NCBI GenBank assembly: GCA_009741485.1
Contig: CM019215.1
Coordinates: 80,866,187 to 80,930,186, forward strand
Length of the DNA: 64,000 nt
Direction of reading: 5' to 3'
Origin: Malurus cyaneus samueli
Lineage: Eukaryota > Chordata > Aves > Passeriformes > Maluridae
This document shows positions 14,301 through 26,405 of this stretch, piece after piece. The notes beneath the pieces are model-generated. The model ran no database searches. It was not told where the DNA came from and saw only the letters and a program-made list of their open reading frames with translations. The first letter of the stretch is position 1, and the number at the start of each line of letters is the position of its first letter. A program made the translations under genes and the position numbers.

Positions 14301-16661
14301 AGGGAATAGCAATGACAGGCAGAAGTCACTATCAGCCACATGAGAAAAATACCATTTATTTGTTCCCTTCCTTTGGTCCCTCCAAAGACATAAGTTCTGG
14401 TTTTGCTCTATTAAAGAAACACTAAAACCACTGAAGTACAGCTTTTCTGCACAGAAATAAAAATAATACTTAGTATAATGGAGTTAAACCTAGTTCTAAG
14501 GCCCCTTACACTAGAACTCACTCTAATCTGTGTTGACTTAACAAATTTTAACCATAATCACGGCTCTATCTCTAAGGCTGCATAAACGCCCTTCCAAACA
14601 CAGATTTAAGGAAACATTCATGACAGCTGTTGATGACAGTACAAAATCTAGTTTGACAGCTTCCTCTGGCACGAGCAGCACATGGCATTTCAAATCGTTG
14701 CACTAATCCCATTTCTAACCCAGTCCCCAGAATTACCGGAGTGACCCCTGCCCAGATCAGAACTGAGCACAAGCACTTGGCAGATATGGCCAGAGAAATA
14801 AAAGCTCTACCCCTTGCCTGACAGTCTGCCATGGCCAGATGCTCCCATCCAGGCTCACGTGGAGCAGTAAGTTAACACATCACCAATACTATCTATTGCA
14901 GTGAAACAACTTCTGCTGGGCCAGATCATCTTACCTTTTCGTGTAGCTCACATTGCTGGGGCACAGGAGGGAACCAGACTAATTCCAAATTTCTTCCTTT
15001 GATATTTTTCTCAAATATGTACTTGTGGTTTTAAAAAGCATTTGATGGTGCCAAACAGAAACAAATTCTTTTGGAAGAAATTGAGAAGATGCACTTCAAA
15101 ACACAACTAATGCATTCCAACAAAGATACAAAGGAACCTCACTGCAAATGTGAGAGTGATGAGATGTGTTGCACTCTAAACATTCATTTCTGCTGGGCCA
15201 TGTCCCTTGCAAATGCAGACATAGCCTTTCTCTAATTTAATCCTATTTTTATTATCCTAAAATAAGAATTTTCCATTTTTTCATTTCGTCTGAAAATCTG
15301 AAGTCAGGTTCTTCTGTTTTGACAAGAAATGGGGACTGGTGCAAAGCTGAAGAATTCACTATTTTCTCATACAGCCCCACTGCTTTGACAGCAACCCACC
15401 ATATGGGAAACATCAGCAAGAAAAGCCTCTGGTGCAGAGGCTTCAGAATTGGAAACTTGTGAAGTCTTATGAGTTAAAGGTATCTTTATGTTTACAAACT
15501 TGTAACCATGGCACCACTGGCTGTGGCCATCAGACTGTGCTCTTTCTCACACACTCCCTCTTGCAACGAACTTCAAAAATAGTCTGGGCTGTGAATCACC
15601 CAAACACGTCAAGGCTCGCACCACCACAGTGCAGGATGGGCATATACACAAAACTGACCCAGGGTCAGCTGCAGATTCAAGCAGTTTACCAGAGCTTTGA
15701 TTCTTTCATCAGAGCTGTTTGAGTAAGTCATTACCACCGCTCCTCTGACAGTTTTTATTTCACAAAGCAGAAAAAGTGGCTATGCAGAGCCCTGCCTACT
15801 CCCACCATTACCAAAGCTCCCCAAGACACATCAAAGCCTCTCTCCTCTGCAGCTTTTTATCGCCCACTCTGTAGCACAAAAGGCAGAGCTGAGAAAGCCC
15901 GTGTCCCCCAACTCCACACCAGCTAAAGCAGCTTTCTTGTGCTGTCACAGACTGTGTCACAGTGCAGTCTCATGGGCTTGGTTTAGTCAAATATCTTTTT
16001 CTTCCTGTGGCTGCTAACTCAACTGTCCATTGCCAATTCCAGTGGTAAAATTACAAGGAAACTGGTCTAAGACTGAAAACGTGGCCATGATCACTGAAAC
16101 TGCTCAGAGCTCTTCTGCTCTGCTGGATTTCACAGTAACTAGCGAAGCGTCTCAGGTGATTCATTTATCATTGCTTATCATGCCCACAATTTCAGCTGTG
16201 TTTACAATTGCTCTGTAATGATTGTCACAATCCTAAAGCCATCCTGAAACTGAGGAACAATATGGAATTCAAACAGAAAAGCCACAAATAAGAGTATACA
16301 CAACACTGATGCACATAAGAGACACTTCTGATTATCCACACTGATTTCCAAACACAGAACATTGATTTCTAGTGCAGAAATCTGTACTTCAATCCACAAC
16401 TTCTAAATTAGAGTACATAGTTTTCAAAAGACATTAATTTTTTATTTAAATACTTCATTTGATATATTATTCAAAGTATCCTTTAATAAGTTGCTATAAT
16501 GATTAAATATATAAATGATTAAAATTTGCCTTTTTAAAATCTGAATTTATCTGATTTCAGCTTCTGGACATTTGATCTTGTTACACCTTTTTCTGCCAAG
16601 ATTAAAGAACTATGGTTTTCTCCACAAAGATAGTTTGAGATCATGATGCAGTCACCTGCTA
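14301..16661. other. Unique non-coding DNA, nothing recognised
   Basis: Single-copy sequence; about 16430-16540 is strongly AT-rich. No exon, RNA gene or transposon recognised. Confidence 0.45.
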
Positions 16662-16679
16662 ACCTTATCTTGATAAGGT
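16662..16679. promoter_or_regulatory. Inverted pair of GATA motifs
   Basis: The 18-mer ACCTTATCTTGATAAGGT is a perfect 8-bp inverted repeat with a 2-base spacer. Each arm contains a GATAA core, in opposite orientations. Palindromic GATA sites are known targets of double-zinc-finger GATA factors. The site is seen directly; any function is inferred. Confidence 0.3.
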
Positions 16680-17121
16680 AAGCAGTTGATTTTCATAAAA
16701 TCCAACATTGGAAATGCATACTTTTCTTCAGAAGAGAGAAGATAGTACTTCACAAAACTTGTCTGGAACACTGTGATACAGCTAGGTAGTTTTGCAGAAA
16801 AAGTATCACACTTCCATCTTTGTTTTTATACAACACCATGAAAATTACTACCAATATAATAGGAGCTTGGACCTCCAGAACACCCTCCAAATATGAATTA
16901 TTCTATAATCCTACAATTCCTCAATTCTTCAAGAGAGCAAGCAAAGCCAAAAGTCAGTTTAAAAGGAAGATAATTAACATGTTTCAGTAGAAGGCACTCC
17001 AATGATTTCAATAGGTTGTCATCATGTTATGCAGCTGAGGCTGTAATTCCAAGAGCAATAGAAAAAATATAAATCATCATGGTCCAAGTATGAGTATGAC
17101 TTAATAGGGAGGTACAGCAGC

Positions 17122-17138
17122 TAAAAANAAAAAAAAAA
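17122..17138. other. A run interrupted by an unresolved base (N)
   Basis: The base at 17127 is N inside an A homopolymer. This marks a local base-calling or assembly uncertainty, so the run length is not reliable. Confidence 0.85.
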
Positions 17139-17334
17139 GGAAAATAAAATATATTTTACTATTATAGCAGCTACGCTTCTGAAGTACATGTTAAAAACAC
17201 TACAGGAGACATACAAATTGCCCTACAAAACACGGAACTTCCCATCATTCTGTAGAAAACATTTCAGGCTCTGTAAAAAGCTGAATGTTTCAGAAGCAGT
17301 TTTACAGGCCAGTTATTTCACTTCATTTCCATTA

Positions 17335-17448
17335 CATTTTGCAAGATGCCATAATAATTTCATACTGGATGTATGGCAATTTCTTCCATTTCATTTTGCA
17401 AGACACCATAATAACGCTGTGCTAAATGTATGGCAATTTCCTGGGAAA
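17335..17448 (+). repeat. Two-copy 57-bp imperfect tandem duplication
   Basis: 'cattttgcaaga' begins one unit at 17335 and again at 17392, and 'atgtatggcaatttc' recurs at the same 57-bp offset. The first 50 bases of the two units differ at about eleven positions, concentrated in a short central block. The unit is a multiple of three and lies inside an open frame at 17188-17556, where it gives two 19-residue repeats ending in VWQF. The frame shows no known domain, so I treat it as a non-coding duplication. The divergence implies it is not recent. Confidence 0.8.
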
Positions 17449-17556
17449 TCACTTTTCACTGGACAAGACTCTACCCATGCCAAAGAATGTAGCAGCACAT
17501 TGCAGCACAGCCATGCCAAGCATTTACCAGATACCACATCAGCTGCTTTAACCTAA

Positions 17557-18668
17557 CTCATCTGTCTTGCAAATCCAAACCAGAAGGCCATGTCATGCTC
17601 ATGCCAACCTTTTGTCAACGTCATTCTAAGGAGCCTAGACTTTTAAAATAAGTTATTACACTGGGTTACTGCTTTGAATGCAGGTCTTTAAATATTTTTG
17701 ACCCAAAGACCTGGAGTCTGGGTAAATCTGCACCCCTGATTTTGTGTGGCCCAGGGTGTACTTTTGAAGCCAAGCTCTCAATCCTTTTGTTTGCCTCACT
17801 TTAAATGACAGTCTCAGAGCTGATGATCTGTATCCCCTTTAGGATGAAATTAAGCCAGAAGACACAATTCAGAGCTGATGTGAAGGAATATCCCCACAAA
17901 CACAGGGCAGTCACAGGGTTTTGCTCTACAGATTCGCTTGCTTATATAGATATAGGCTTTCTCTAATCCTATTTTGATCATTCTCATCTGTCAAAATAAG
18001 CTGAGAAAGAAACACATTGGAACCAGCTGTTTATAACTGTTTGCATGGTTCTCTCTTTCCAGCATGGTTACGAGATAGCTTGAATATATTCAGCCTAGCG
18101 TATGTAAGTGCCTTTGGGTATGGAAGGCTGAGGAAGCAGGAATTGTTGAAAGAAAGAAGCACTTCAGCATATGCTCAATTTTTCATAGAGTTTTTAGTGC
18201 GATACTTATGGTGAATGCATGGTTTATTCTGTCAGTGGTCTGTGGTTTACACTCCCTATATATCTATTGGAATGATAAACTGTAATGACTTCATAATAAA
18301 GTTAAAAGCCCAACATAAATGCAGGATAGTAAGGAATTTCAGAGGTAAGACTTGGATTTCATCCCTCACCCTTCCTTGTGTTTGAATGGTATGAAATATC
18401 TGTATGCCTTCTTTAGGTACAGATACAGAAAATGCCATGACAGGAAAACAGACAGTGAAAACTCTGTGTGTTCTGACAGCTTCCCATATTTCCTCAGAAC
18501 TTCCATATTTTCTATCATTTTGCAATTTCCTAAATATTTTTTGTTAAACCTTGTTTGTCCTTTGCTTCTATAATGACTGCACCATTTCATACTGAGGCAA
18601 TGCAGAAATAATTTGATATATTTGGAAAAAAAAATTATAAATCTGATTGATGGTTTACACTATTGAAG
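17557..18668. other. Unique non-coding DNA, nothing recognised
   Basis: No gene, RNA or transposon signal seen. Overlapping short frames on both strands at 18256-18590 have no family features. Confidence 0.45.
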
Positions 18669-18710
18669 AACACATTGAAAGAAGGATGTAACACATTGAA
18701 AGAAGGATGT
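18669..18710 (+). repeat. Perfect 21-bp tandem duplication
   Basis: A 21-base unit beginning 'aacacattgaaag' occurs at 18669-18689 and again, without any mismatch, at 18690-18710. The perfect identity suggests a recent slippage or duplication event. Confidence 0.97.
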
Positions 18711-18792
18711 CAGACAACATAGCATCACTTAATATTGAGTTATGATGCCTCTGACATGAATGCCATGAAAGGGCTCTAGAATTTTGGTTGGC

Positions 18793-18823
18793 TTATTTAT
18801 TTATTTATTTATTTATTTATTTT
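18793..18823. repeat. (TTTA)n microsatellite, about 7.5 units
   Basis: Uninterrupted TTAT/TTTA tetranucleotide repeat read directly from the sequence. Confidence 0.97.
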
Positions 18824-21800
18824 GGGGTGTAGGTTTCCTTGTTTGCTTTTGGTTTGGTTTAGGTTTCCTTTAGCTGGAAAAACAGCAGCATACTCTAATG
18901 AAAGTGTCACTTAGGATTTTTCGATTTTGCATTCCTTTCTCACCTACAGAGCTAATGCTCTGGCATTGTCACATCTTGCAGAACATAGGCTTATTTATTG
19001 AATATTGACAGAAAAAGGATCTGGATACCCACATTTACCAGTGAATACTCCTGAAATCACTACCTTACAAACTGATCTTAGGTGCCTCGCTTTTTATTTG
19101 CATGACCTAGCAGGCTTTCTGCAGTTTTCAAACTCAAAGAGCAAAATGCCAACTGAAATTCAACAGCCCTGCAGATGCTCAGCATTTTCCAAAATCAGCC
19201 CCAAATCACATTACTTATATTGAGTTAGGATTTTGGTGCGTGATCTTTTACATACCTTTCCAGCTCACATCTGCAGTCTGATTCCCCACCATATAACTTT
19301 CTTGCTGAAAGCAATACATAAGGTTTTTTCTACCTTTTTTACTAAATCTGATGTTGCTGAACAAGATTTTTCTGACCTCTTATGAAAAGCTTCCAAAGTG
19401 CTGGAAGGGAATTTAGCTGAAAGACTCCATGTAAGTGTTCATGCAATGATCTGAAATTCTGCCTGTGAATGATTAGAATTGGCTATGTGAATAAAAGAAA
19501 ATTTAACTATCAGCATGTGGGGGATTTAAATTCCCTAGAAGATACTATTTATTAACTATTCTGTATCACATTCATGTTATTAACATACCTTTGATGCAAA
19601 ACTGTTTTTTTTCTGCTGATATAATAGAGAATATTCTATTCTTACTGGAATAACATAGAATTCTAGAATCAGTTATTTGGAAACATCATTTCTAGAATAG
19701 TCTATAAATCTTTCAACATGTGTTTTCAAGGGGAAAAGATTCAACGAGGATATAAGATCTCATAATTTTGTTCAAGATGGTGATTTTCAACTTAAAAGTC
19801 TACAAATTTTCAAAATTTAAGCCAAGCTGTAATTATAAATATTCAGATTTTTTAAAAATTGAATTCTTTTAGGACAAATGCATTTTGCATACTGCAAAAT
19901 AACTGGGGGGAAGAGAGACTGATATTGTTACTTCATGTAGTACATCACAATTTTGAAGACACACCAAGAAGAATGATCCTTCTCAAGTACTCTTTATATT
20001 GTCAGAGCTATTCAGAAATGTGATGGTGCTCCTGCTGCCCAACCTGACCTTTATTTCCCAATTCATTACCACCAATAGTGATGGCAACAAATGTGTCTGG
20101 CTGCGATGGCTGCATCTGACTCCTAGGGGATTCCGGAGAGACCTAACACCACAGCCAAGATCTAATCTGAGCAACAGCTACCCCACACACATATTCTCTT
20201 TCCCAAACCATAATGCTGGTCAGAGTCTGACTCAAGACATGTTTGGAATAAACTACTTTCTGTAAGTCTGCAGACCTGTCTATAAGTCAATTTCTTACTC
20301 TGTAACATTGGACAGCCCAAGACCTGCTGAGTTCTCCTGCACAGAAGGATCCACCCTTGATGTCTCCAAAGGTTACTCTTTGAAGCTGAGAGATTCCTTA
20401 CTGCAACAGATTCTCAGTGATTAGTGTCATCTAAACTTGGAAATCTTCGCTAACTAATACAAAGGGTTGATTGTGAGCATTTAGACACAAAGCATTGACC
20501 AAGAGTGAGACTAAGTCTTGAACCAGATACTTATAAACTCCCCTCTGAGAAGGAGTTTACAATAATGCAAGGGGATCCTTTCTGAACCTTCTGACTCAGT
20601 CAGAGTGTCTCCCTGACACTTTTGCCTGACCTTGTCCTCTGTGCAGTAAATAATCAAATGTACCTTGTCAATGAATTTTGCTAACCACCGTCACATTTAC
20701 TATCAAGCCTTGCTAAATCTGTTTTTATTGATAAACATGTTGCTGTATCTCTCTTACAAAGAAAGTGTATCACTTCATCCGGAGCAAGATTTACCTATGC
20801 TTGACATTAACTCAGCCCATGAAATTCTGGTCTCACACAGAATAATGAAGAATTGCTTCAGTCCACTCAGAAATTCAAAGGCAAAATCACGCAGAATAAG
20901 GGTACAATAGGAAGTGACCTGCATCTTCAGGAGAGCAGTTCAAGTTTCTTTCCACAGCTAAACAATTCTTTAAGTTGGTGCAGTGAGAACATTTGCCTTA
21001 AATTTATCTTTCAACAGAATATTTGGGGAAGAAGCTAAAAGCCTTTGTTCTCAGGGAAACGCGAGAGCTGCAATTACACCAAGCCCCTTGTGGAGTATTC
21101 TGGTGGGAAGAGGCCCCCTGTGCAATGCCCTTTTCCGCACATCCAAACAGAAGTCAGGCGTAATACATTTCAGAGTCAGGATGCTGAAATCCCCTGCTAC
21201 TTCAGCAGAACAAATCAGGATGCATACTTTCATCCTGCATATCAGGATGAAAGAGATCAGTGCTGGAGACAAAGGAGGAATAAAACAAACTGTGCAGCGA
21301 GAAAAATGAGATGAGGAAACTTTGCTGTCTGCTGAAGAAAATTCAGTGTTCTTTCTGCCACAAGTTAAATTTTATCAGTGCCAAATAGACTCGATATAGA
21401 GTCTTATGGCTCTTTATAGGAACTTTTATAGGAACTTTACTTCTTTCTGCTATGTGCTGACTCCTGTCCATTTGAAGATGAAGCAGGGTGCAGTGAAACA
21501 CCTCAGTCAGTTTTACTGCTATAGTGAATGACAAAGCCATACATGGGAATGGGAATAAATAATTACCATTTAATTGCTGAACCAAACAGTATAGCTTGAG
21601 TATCTACAGGTCCTCAGCCTAGATATGTGGAAAGAGGAGATAGATAAGCAAAACCTTTTTTGAAGATCTGAGTAGAAATTGATAGACTCTGGCTCCAGAC
21701 TGGAAATGCCTTTGACATCATGGCAAGGCAGGAGAGGGTGGCTTTGTACCAGGGTGGAATGGTGTCATTTCAGTGGCCTAATGGTGGCCTTTGGTGGAAC

Positions 21801-22128
21801 CCTGTCCTTGAGTCTGTTTGAAGGTCGTTCCAAGACAGGGGGAGCTTGAGTTCATGAGTTGCACCCACTAAAAAGGAAAGAGAGGCCAAGACACCAACTT
21901 TTGCCTTATGCTGACTATGTGGCAAGCTGAATCATGGCACAATGGGTATGGTGTGTCCCCAAAAGTTCATTCCTCATCCTTCCTGAGATGTAGAGCAGTT
22001 CTGAACCCTCAATTATCATTTCACCAGCACAAAAACCATTGCTTCAGCTGACTCTAATGCTCACTCACTACAGGTCCTGACCCCCACACACAGAGCAAAC
22101 CTTCATCCTTCAGGATGCGAATATCAGC
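18824..22128. other. Unique non-coding DNA, nothing recognised
   Basis: AT-rich single-copy sequence. A small 12-bp tandem duplication (unit TTTATAGGAACT) lies near 21412-21437. Overlapping short frames at 20983-21314 on both strands have no recognisable content. Confidence 0.45.
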
Positions 22129-22203
22129 ACAACCACCAAGTCCAACTGACACATCAGGGGGAAATCCAGCCTGCCAGGGCCAGCACTAAACACATCCCAG
22201 GGA
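22129..22203 (-). mobile_element. Possible ancient CR1 3' trace
   Basis: 'aaccaccaagtccaactgac' followed by 'cctgccagggccagcacta' resembles, in order and spacing, part of a reversed CR1 3' end of an older subfamily. The match is short and weak, and could be coincidental. Confidence 0.3.
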
Positions 22204-24129
22204 TAAACAGAAGTCTGTCTCTGCTTGCCAGAGTTATTGATCCACTGCTACACACTGCATTCTCCTTTACTGGAACAGCTAGGTAATCACAAGCAGAGTT
22301 AGGAAAGCCCTTTCACACAAACCCCAGAAGGCAGGATGAGGGCATGAGACTTCTGTGTTACTGCTCCTTTAGAAGATGTCTTATAATATAATGCTGCAAT
22401 AATACCCTAATGAGTATTTCAATTCTCATTAAAGGTAGCAAAAATATCCAAAATAAGTTTTTGCTGTTTTCTAGTCAGTCAGTTGGTTGCTCTGTAATAC
22501 ATATCAGAAGCAGCTGTAGTTTTTAGTGGTGTGGGAAGTTTGGGTCACCATCCTGCTGGTCCCTTGGCAGACAGAAAAATTCAGAATCTGTTCTCTCCCC
22601 TCTCTTTTTTTATTTTTTTTTTTCTCTGAACAGCTTGAATGGCAGACTAAAGAATAATCCTGTTCACAGCTAATGTGCAGAAACAGGATTGAGCGAAAAA
22701 CTGACTTAAGAAGCTTTCATCTGGGTCAGGACATACTGATACCATATTCAAAGATATATGCTCTGCACACTTGTGCAGAGATAAATGTTTCAATCGTAGG
22801 CTTAAGGAAAAAAAAACCACAAAAAGCCCCACCACCACACTCCAATGCCACAGCTACTGAAATATTAGACTAAGTGAAACAATTTCCACCCACGTTTGCT
22901 TTCATCACAGATTATGCAGTACCGCAAACGACTCAAAATGAAATGTTTCCTTCCTATACAAAACCAGCTATGCAATAAGGTTTATTTTCACTGCTTCTGA
23001 GTGCCCAAAGTACAAGATAAAGTAATTTTAACAAATTGTGCCTGTCATAATGTCAGAAAAAAGGAACTGCACATTTAGGTCATAGCCATCTATGACAGTC
23101 ACTGATCCACCCATCTCTTTGGGACAAGACAACTTTCGTGTCACTCAAGGTCTTTTCTGTACTGGATTGCTAAACCTATTTCATTAGTATCAACACCATG
23201 GATTTTATCTCTAACCAGTGTCTTCCCTTCCAATAATGACAACATGGGTCTTTCAGACAATGACATGAAGGGAAGCCAACAAGATCAAATCCCACAGTCT
23301 TCAATTTCCTGTAGAATGCTGGATATGAGTGATTCTTTATTACTTCTTATTACAGTTCCAAGTATCATTAATGATAAAAAAAATAGTAAGAAAATAGTAG
23401 CTGTTAAGCTGGCTGTTATGAAGCAGATAACTTTACTAGCCCAGCTTATAAATGGTCTGAGCCAGCTTTTCAGAAGTCTTAATATCAGTCTTGCATAGCT
23501 TGCACAGTAATACAACCCATATTATGCATTTACTTCACTGTAATCCCAAAGTCTTAAGAGTAAATTCAGCTTTTGCCTGTGTATATGTGTGTGCACTACT
23601 CATCTGGTTTGAGTGATGCTCCAACGTCTCATATGGGGCTTAAATCAATCTGATCCAAACTTCTGCTGAAATCAGGGCCGTGTATCAGGTGATGCAGGTA
23701 CCTGTCAATCAGGGTCTCACATTTCCAGGGATCAGGATCCTATCGTTGCTCTGTCACTGCACAGGCTCTCATGGTTCTCTGTCTCACCATAACCGGATGC
23801 AGGTGCCCTGACACTGCTCATGCCTGTTGCCTTTTTCTTGTCACCACACAGTCAAGAGGCAGTCCTTCTATTTCACCTGTAACAGCCTTTTAGAGACTGG
23901 AAAACCAATCCATGCCAGACAAAGCCTTCACCCCTAGGTTGAATAAACAAAATTTCTTCATGCTTCTTTATATATCAAGCTCTCTAATGGTCTCATAATC
24001 TTGGTGATACCAAACCCTCTTTCATTTTTAAATCTCTCCTGAGCTAGAGAATCAAAACTGCCCAGTATTTCATCTGTGGCATATCAAGCACCAAGTAGCA
24101 CCAAGAAAAACTCACAGCCCTTTGGTGTC
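22204..24129. other. Unique non-coding DNA with a T-rich run
   Basis: T7-A-T11 at 22605-22623. Otherwise no gene, RNA or transposon recognised. Confidence 0.45.
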
Positions 24130-25330
24130 CCAATTGTACTGCAGCCCAATGCACTGTGTGCTGTCACTGCTGCAAAGCTGCCCTGCTGGGTCATGTCCAG
24201 CCTGCTCTCTTCTGAGACTCACAGGCCTTTCTCAGCTATCCTACACCCCAATCAGCCAGACCCTCATCTCAATTGCTGTTGGGGAGTATTTCAGAGCATG
24301 TGAAGAACTTCACACTTGTCCCTTAAAACCTTGTTGAGCCAGATTTCATCCTATCCATACTTCAGCATGGAGACTTTTCCTTCTCACATTCTACTTCTCT
24401 TTGCACTCTTGCATCATCAGCAAGCTCAGCACAAATATATTCAAGTCTTTCAAGCAAATTTTTAATAAAGATATTGAACACTATCAAAGCCAGTGTCAAT
24501 CCCTGAGGAACTCCACACAGTTCTGTTCCAAATTTGACATTGAGCCATTAGCCAACAACAACTTTGAGCTCAGCAGCCTTGCCAGTTCTCCACACAAGTT
24601 GTGGCACTTATCTGAAACATGCCTTACCAGGCTGTCAACAAAGGTCTTGTGGGACCCCATGAAAAATGACTTGCTAAAATTATGGTAGATGCTGTTCAAA
24701 ACGCTCCAGTTCTATATTGACGAAGTTGTTTCATAATACAAGACAGCAGAGCAGTTTCACCTTGGTAAATCTGTTCTGGCTTTTCCCAGTCCCTTATTCT
24801 GTCACATCTTACTGGCTTGTATGTGTCCAGTTTTTACATCAGGTTTGTAACTTGACCCTACACTGCTGTTAGTGCCTTGCCATTTGTTTGCTGCTGCTTG
24901 CTGTCAAAGGCATTTGCAGTGAATTTTCACTGTTAAGACCAAAGCAAAGCAGATGTCAGGCACGTGATCCTCTTCTGTGCCATTTCTGACCCAACCTGCC
25001 CAAGACATTCAGCAGCAGGCCTGCATTTTCCTGGCATTTCTATTTGCTACTTCCATGCTTGGTGAATGTTTCCTTGATATATCTTCAAGGCTGTCTCAAA
25101 GTCTTCCAACACTTCTAAAATCCTTTGGCCTCCAAAGCAGATATTTGCAGGATGATTCCTTAACAACTCCATGAGTCAAGATGAAATCTGTTCTTAAGAA
25201 GTTCTGGGTTTTTATTCTGCTACTTACCTCCCTCTGCCTCTTAAGATATTAAACACTATTGCTGTACATTCCCTGCAGCCCAGGCTGCTGTTGAAGGTCA
25301 TAATGATGGGTATTATACCTGCCCATGGAC
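24130..25330 (-). mobile_element. CR1 LINE ORF2 remnant (late endonuclease to reverse transcriptase)
   Basis: Read on the minus strand, this is an old, mutated piece of CR1 ORF2, the LINE protein that nicks target DNA and reverse-transcribes the element's RNA. From its 5' side: an SLGC tetrapeptide near 25285 at the end of the endonuclease, where the usual SDH that follows is degraded; a pre-RT linker giving ENAGLLLN near 25010-25035; then RT core with VPQG, followed by FNIFI, at about 24450-24515. LADD follows, with the two catalytic-type aspartates encoded at 24413-24418. A CR1-like segment near 24180-24200 lies downstream of the active site. Frameshifts separate these blocks, so no long frame survives. 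The CR1 3' end is missing. Its partner at 25660 is in the opposite orientation. Identification is strong; the exact ends are uncertain by about 60 bp. Confidence 0.82.
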
Positions 25331-25659
25331 CATTCAGGATAATAAGAGGATACAGGCCTACAAAATAACAGTACCTATCTACAGACCATAAAACCAGATG
25401 TAAATTGTCCAGCTACCTTTTTAAGGCAAGTTTAATGCCATCGTTTGGTACTGAAAAATTGTAGCCTCATCCCCCTCCCTATGAGTCTCATTAGGAGTCT
25501 CCAGTTAAATTTCTTTCCGCAGGGTAACTTGCAACTCATCACATAATCCACATGACTGTGCCAAACCCACCTTTCACACACTCCATATTTTCAGCTGCAA
25601 ATTATTTCTCCGCAAAAATCAGAAAAGAGGCAAATGACACAATTCTATCCCAATGCACA
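25331..25659. other. Spacer between two opposed CR1 copies
   Basis: About 330 bp not confidently assigned. It may include further degraded endonuclease sequence of the minus-strand CR1, but I cannot show this. Confidence 0.35.
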
Positions 25660-26405
25660 TGGTACAGGTAACAAACAGCAGGAACTGGAAGCCATGGTGC
25701 AGTAGGAAAAGGACAACATTGTCCCCATCATGGAAATGCAGTGGGATGGCTCACATGGCTGGAGAGCTGCAGTGATGCCAACGGGCTCTTCAGAAGGGAC
25801 AGGTGAGAGGGGAGATGCATTAAGGAGGAAATCCTAAAGGTGCAGGAACAGACCATCCCTGTGTGCCAAAAGATGATCCTGCAAGGAAGACTGGCCTGGC
25901 TGAACAGGGAGCTCTCACTGGAACTCAGCCTTAAAAGGAGAGTTTATGACCTTTTGAAAAAGGGACAGGCAGCTCTGGAAGACTACAAAGATGTCATGAG
26001 GTCATGTACAGATGAAATTAGAAAGGTGAAAGCTCAGCTAGACCTCAATCTGGCCACTGCTGTGAAAGATGATAATAAAAAATGTTTTTATAAATATATT
26101 AATAACAGAACGAGACCCAAGAAAAACTTTCATCCTTTATTAGACATGGGGGAAACACTGTCATCAAGGGTGAGAAAAAAAGGCACGTTGAGGTTGAATA
26201 TCAGGAAGAATTTCTTCACTGGAAGGCTGGTTAAGCATTGGAACAGGATGCTCAGGGAAGTGGTGGAGTCATCGTCCCTGGAAATGTTCAAGAAACATCT
26301 GGAAATTGCACTTAGTTCTATGGATTCCTTGACAAGATGGTATTTGGTCAAAGGTTGGACTAGATGAACTTGGAGGTATTTTCCAAACTTAATGATTCTC
26401 ATGAT
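25660..26405 (+). mobile_element. CR1 LINE with two internal deletions
   Basis: This plus-strand CR1 copy is a composite of three parts that are far apart in a full element. Part one (about 25660-25808) is the start of the ORF2 endonuclease: it encodes GNKQQELEAMVQ, then a degraded version of the segment that normally carries the catalytic glutamate. Part two (about 25815-26185) is the linker between endonuclease and reverse transcriptase. Part three (about 26186-26405) is the 3' terminus, with 'tcaggaagaatttcttcact', 'tggaacaggatgctcaggga' and two degenerate copies of the terminal ATGATTCT-type octamer. The whole reverse transcriptase is gone. The copy cannot have been autonomous; it is either a multiply deleted insertion or a member of a non-autonomous CR1 derivative. 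Confidence 0.85.
25840..26367 (+). pseudogene. Chimeric CR1 ORF2 open frame
   Basis: An open frame of about 175 codons lies entirely within the CR1 copy at 25660-26405. Codons 1-115 match the CR1 ORF2 linker between endonuclease and RT, including RLAWLNRELSLELSLKRRVY and KCFYKYINNR. The remainder is translation of the CR1 3' region read through a deletion junction near 26185 and is not genuine protein sequence. The first codon is not a natural start, because the frame is entered from a second upstream deletion. There is no promoter, and no catalytic residue of either enzyme is encoded. Its length reflects preserved linker codons rather than a functional gene. This is the clearest protein-like signal in the window, but it is transposon-derived and inactive. 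Confidence 0.8.

Noticed and set aside
19648..19710. CATAGAATTCTAGAATCA-like sequence resembling a CR1 terminus
   Set aside because: Only the first ~20 bases fit. The following blocks do not keep the order seen in true CR1 ends, so it is likely chance in AT-rich DNA.
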